A DNA stretch of 32,417 nucleotides from positions 14,734-47,150 of the forward strand of contig WTKA01000074.1 of assembly GCA_011524605.1 (NCBI GenBank), given 5' to 3'. Under the pieces are notes generated by a model. It had not been told where the DNA came from. It was given only the letters and a program-made list of their open reading frames with translations, and searched no databases. Of the stretch, positions 30,054-32,417 are shown piece after piece. How positions within the stretch are numbered: position 1 is the stretch's first letter; the number at the start of each line of letters is the position of its first letter. The position numbers and the translations under genes were made by a program. The stretch is from Hyphomicrobiales bacterium. Lineage in GTDB: Bacteria; Pseudomonadota; Alphaproteobacteria; Rhizobiales; WTKA01.

Positions 30054-30638
30054 ATGCGTCATTTACCAAAATATCTTTCTTTAGAAGAGCAAAACCAACT
30101 TTTAGAAATGATTAGGGAAATCACAAGCGATGCACCCTTGTTCATTCCAACGATGCCGCGCTGGGGCACTGCCTTTTCTGTCAGGATGACAAATTGTGGG
30201 GATTATGGCTGGGTTGCAGATAAATCGGGTTATCGCTATCAAAGCTTTCATCCTGATACGAAAAAGCCATGGCCTAAAATCCCTACGCAATTATTAGATA
30301 TATGGCATGATTTGGTCGGGGAGCAGTGGCGCGCTGAAGCTTGTTTGATCAACTATTATGCGCCAAACGCAAAGATGGGTTTGCATCAAGATAATGATGA
30401 AGCAAATTTTGACGCACCCGTTTTATCAATCTCGCTTGGTGATGACTGTATTTTTAGGCTAGGGGGCTTGAAACGCTCAGACCCCACTCAATCTTTCACA
30501 TTAAACTCTGGCGATATTATTTTGCTAGAAAAAGAAAGCCGTTTAAAATTCCATGGTGTAGATCGCATTAAGCCAAATACATCAATGCTATTATCTAAGC
30601 CAGGACGGCTGAATTTAACAATGCGCGTGGTGAATTAG
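30054..30638 (+). CDS. alkB: alpha-ketoglutarate-dependent dioxygenase AlkB
   Basis: 194 aa; 'LINYYAPNAKMGLHQDNDEANFDAPVLSISLGDDCIFRLGG' (HxD), 'LKFHGVDRI' and RxNxTxR 'GRLNLTMRV'. Confidence 0.95.
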   Translation: MRHLPKYLSLEEQNQLLEMIREITSDAPLFIPTMPRWGTAFSVRMTNCGDYGWVADKSGYRYQSFHPDTKKPWPKIPTQLLDIWHDLVGEQWRAEACLINYYAPNAKMGLHQDNDEANFDAPVLSISLGDDCIFRLGGLKRSDPTQSFTLNSGDIILLEKESRLKFHGVDRIKPNTSMLLSKPGRLNLTMRVVN

Positions 30639-31549
30639 TAATAGTGCACTAGATTTTCTGTAATGGGGCTAATGATTTCTTTTTGATCTGTGAAGCCCAT
30701 AAATTCGCAAGTCAATTTCCATTGCTCATCGGCAAAATCAACTTCATATATATTATAGCCGCCTGCTTCTGGATCTTGGCTTTGGGGGGCACAAGAGGCA
30801 GAGCGCACCCCTATGACTGGGATGCTATGACTTTGCGAAGTTAGATGTGTGCATTGATGTCGATGATTATGGCCATATACAACTAAATGCGGGGCAAGCT
30901 CTTGCAGGGCTTCGGTCATTTGAATTTCATCGCGTAATATACGATGTTTCTTTGTTAAGCCTGCAAGGGGCGGGTGGTGGAGCATTACCAATTGAAACCA
31001 ATTTTCCTTTGAATAGCGCTTAAATAAGGCTGCAAGTCGTTCTAGCTGGGCTGCACCAATTTTCCCTTGCGCATTAAAGGGGCGTGTCGCTATGGCGCTT
31101 GAAAGGCAAAAAACCGCAATCCCTTTTTCTGGGGTATTAGGCAGCGAAATTTCATGCACGAAAGGAAAATCATCTTGTTCGCTTTGCCCTTTTATCCATG
31201 GATTCCACTGCTCAAGCACCCTATTAAGTGCGCCTGGTACATAGGCGTCATGATTGCCTGGTACAAGGGAGATATTGGCATGGCTCTCAATTTCTGAAAG
31301 CCATGTTTTTGCCCAATTAATTTCGGCTTTACTAGCAAAATTTGTTAGATCCCCTGAGCATAAAATATGATCTGGCTTTTGTGCTAGCATATGCTCTGTC
31401 ACTGTTTCTAATGCATTTTTTTGATGCACAAATTGACGGCGCTTTTTCCAAAATAAATAGCCTGTTATTCTCTTATTCAACAATTGATAAGGATATAAAT
31501 TGGGCATATGAGGCATATGTATATCTGAGATGTGAACCAAGCGGCGCAT
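30635..31549 (-). CDS. calcineurin-like metallophosphoesterase
   Basis: 304 aa; 'HISDIHMPHM', 'CSGDLTNFA', 'VPGNHDAYVPG', 'MLHHPPLAG' and 'VVYGHNHRHQ'. Overlaps the alkB 3' end by 4 nt, tail to tail. Confidence 0.93.
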   Translation of the reverse strand: MRRLVHISDIHMPHMPNLYPYQLLNKRITGYLFWKKRRQFVHQKNALETVTEHMLAQKPDHILCSGDLTNFASKAEINWAKTWLSEIESHANISLVPGNHDAYVPGALNRVLEQWNPWIKGQSEQDDFPFVHEISLPNTPEKGIAVFCLSSAIATRPFNAQGKIGAAQLERLAALFKRYSKENWFQLVMLHHPPLAGLTKKHRILRDEIQMTEALQELAPHLVVYGHNHRHQCTHLTSQSHSIPVIGVRSASCAPQSQDPEAGGYNIYEVDFADEQWKLTCEFMGFTDQKEIISPITENLVHYY

Positions 31550-31712
31550 AATATGTCCTTATCAAAAATAATAAGCGTTAATTTTTTTCTTAAAAAGATG
31601 CTTACAAAAGTGCAAACATTGAATTCAAGTAATTATAACTAAATACTGCTAAACTTATATGTAAATAATAATTTTTAGCAACCATATCAGGGAAAAATGA
31701 CTTAGCGCAATA

Positions 31713-32189
31713 ATGGAGAAAACGCGAAACCCTATCAAATGGCTTATTTTTTTGCTTGCCCGGATTTATTTTCGATTAAGCCGCGGCATGACGATGGGGG
31801 TGCGCGCTGCTGTTATCAATAGGCGCCGTGAAATTTTACTCATAACCCATACATATGCTTCGGGGTGGCAATTGCCCGGTGGGGGAGTTGAGCCTGGGGA
31901 AGCAACGCTTGATAGTTTGAAGCGTGAATTATTAGAGGAAGCAGGTGTTACTGCTATTCGCAATCCTAAGCTATTTAATATTTATAATAATTCAGCTGAT
32001 TTCCCAAGGGATCATGTCTTATTATATCTGGTAACGGATTTTGATTTAGAAGGCTTTCCTAAGCCAAATCGTGAAATTAATGGACATGGCTTTTTCCCGC
32101 TAAATGATTTGCCAGAAAACACCACAATTGGTACAAAAATGAGAATAGCAGAGCTGTTAGGAAAGCGTAAAATTTCCCAAAACTGGTAA
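31713..32189 (+). CDS. NUDIX hydrolase
   Basis: 158 aa; Nudix box 'GGGVEPGEATLDSLKRELLEEAGV' (GX5EX7REUXEEXGU). Confidence 0.95.
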   Translation: MEKTRNPIKWLIFLLARIYFRLSRGMTMGVRAAVINRRREILLITHTYASGWQLPGGGVEPGEATLDSLKRELLEEAGVTAIRNPKLFNIYNNSADFPRDHVLLYLVTDFDLEGFPKPNREINGHGFFPLNDLPENTTIGTKMRIAELLGKRKISQNW

Positions 32190-32190
32190 C

Positions 32191-32417
32191 TAGGCTCAGG
32201 ACTCAATACAATAATTGACTGCATTGGAAGAAAAATAGTTTGGTTCAAGGAGAAAAACGCAGATAATACTTTTGTATTTTCAAGGCTTTTCAACGCAGAA
32301 GCAGGCTATTTTAATCCAACCCTAAAGGGCAGCGCCTAATTTTTGTATTTATGCGTTGAAATCTCCTCATTGGCAGTTAGCCAATTCGATCAATTTCGCC
32401 TAAAACTATAAAAATTA
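32191..32417 (+). repeat. divergent copy C of the TAGGCTCAGGACT repeat running into a structured inverted-repeat element (truncated by window end)
   Basis: Starts taggctcaggact 1 nt after the NUDIX stop; shares 'tttcaag(g)ctttt..acgca' with copies A/B. Contains perfect arms tttcaacgca (32288-32297) / tgcgttgaaa (32352-32361), hairpin attggc-agtta-gccaat (32369-32385) and terminal aaactataaaaatta opposing taatttttgtattt. Confidence 0.7.

Overview
The window is an ordinary, gene-dense chromosomal segment from an AT-rich alphaproteobacterium. Gene content and the coxB-coxA-ctaB-(small membrane protein)-ctaG-coxC-SURF1-thrC-M16 order suggest Hyphomicrobiales/Rhizobiales, which is an inference. 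Left to right it holds: the 3' end of a FadB/FadJ-type 3-hydroxyacyl-CoA dehydrogenase; a membrane protein; acs; a GNAT-like protein; gabD; gshA; rsmE; ubiA; a PmtA-like methyltransferase; coaE; a 2OG-Fe(II) oxygenase; a SAM methyltransferase; an MsbA-like ABC exporter; DUF4170; an IalB-like protein; the aa3 oxidase cluster; thrC; an M16 protease; a GNAT; a degenerate EAL protein; a shortened NadB-like flavoprotein; an M23 peptidase; DUF1761; a TIGR02301-like protein; AlkB; a metallophosphoesterase; and a NUDIX protein. I found no CRISPR array, tRNA, rRNA, transposase, phage or defence system, and no convincing new multi-gene system. The items most worth a second look are: (1) a dispersed ~100-bp repeat beginning TAGGCTCAGGACT, placed at or within 2 nt of the stop codons of three + strand genes, with the third copy running into a large inverted-repeat structure cut by the window end; (2) a phased GTTC array upstream of a GNAT gene that contains an exact alphaproteobacterial LexA-type motif (GTTC-N7-GTTC); (3) a NadB-like protein that appears to lack the capping domain; (4) an EAL-like protein with lost signature residues; and (5) recurring TAGCCTRA/TYAGGCTA hairpins between genes.
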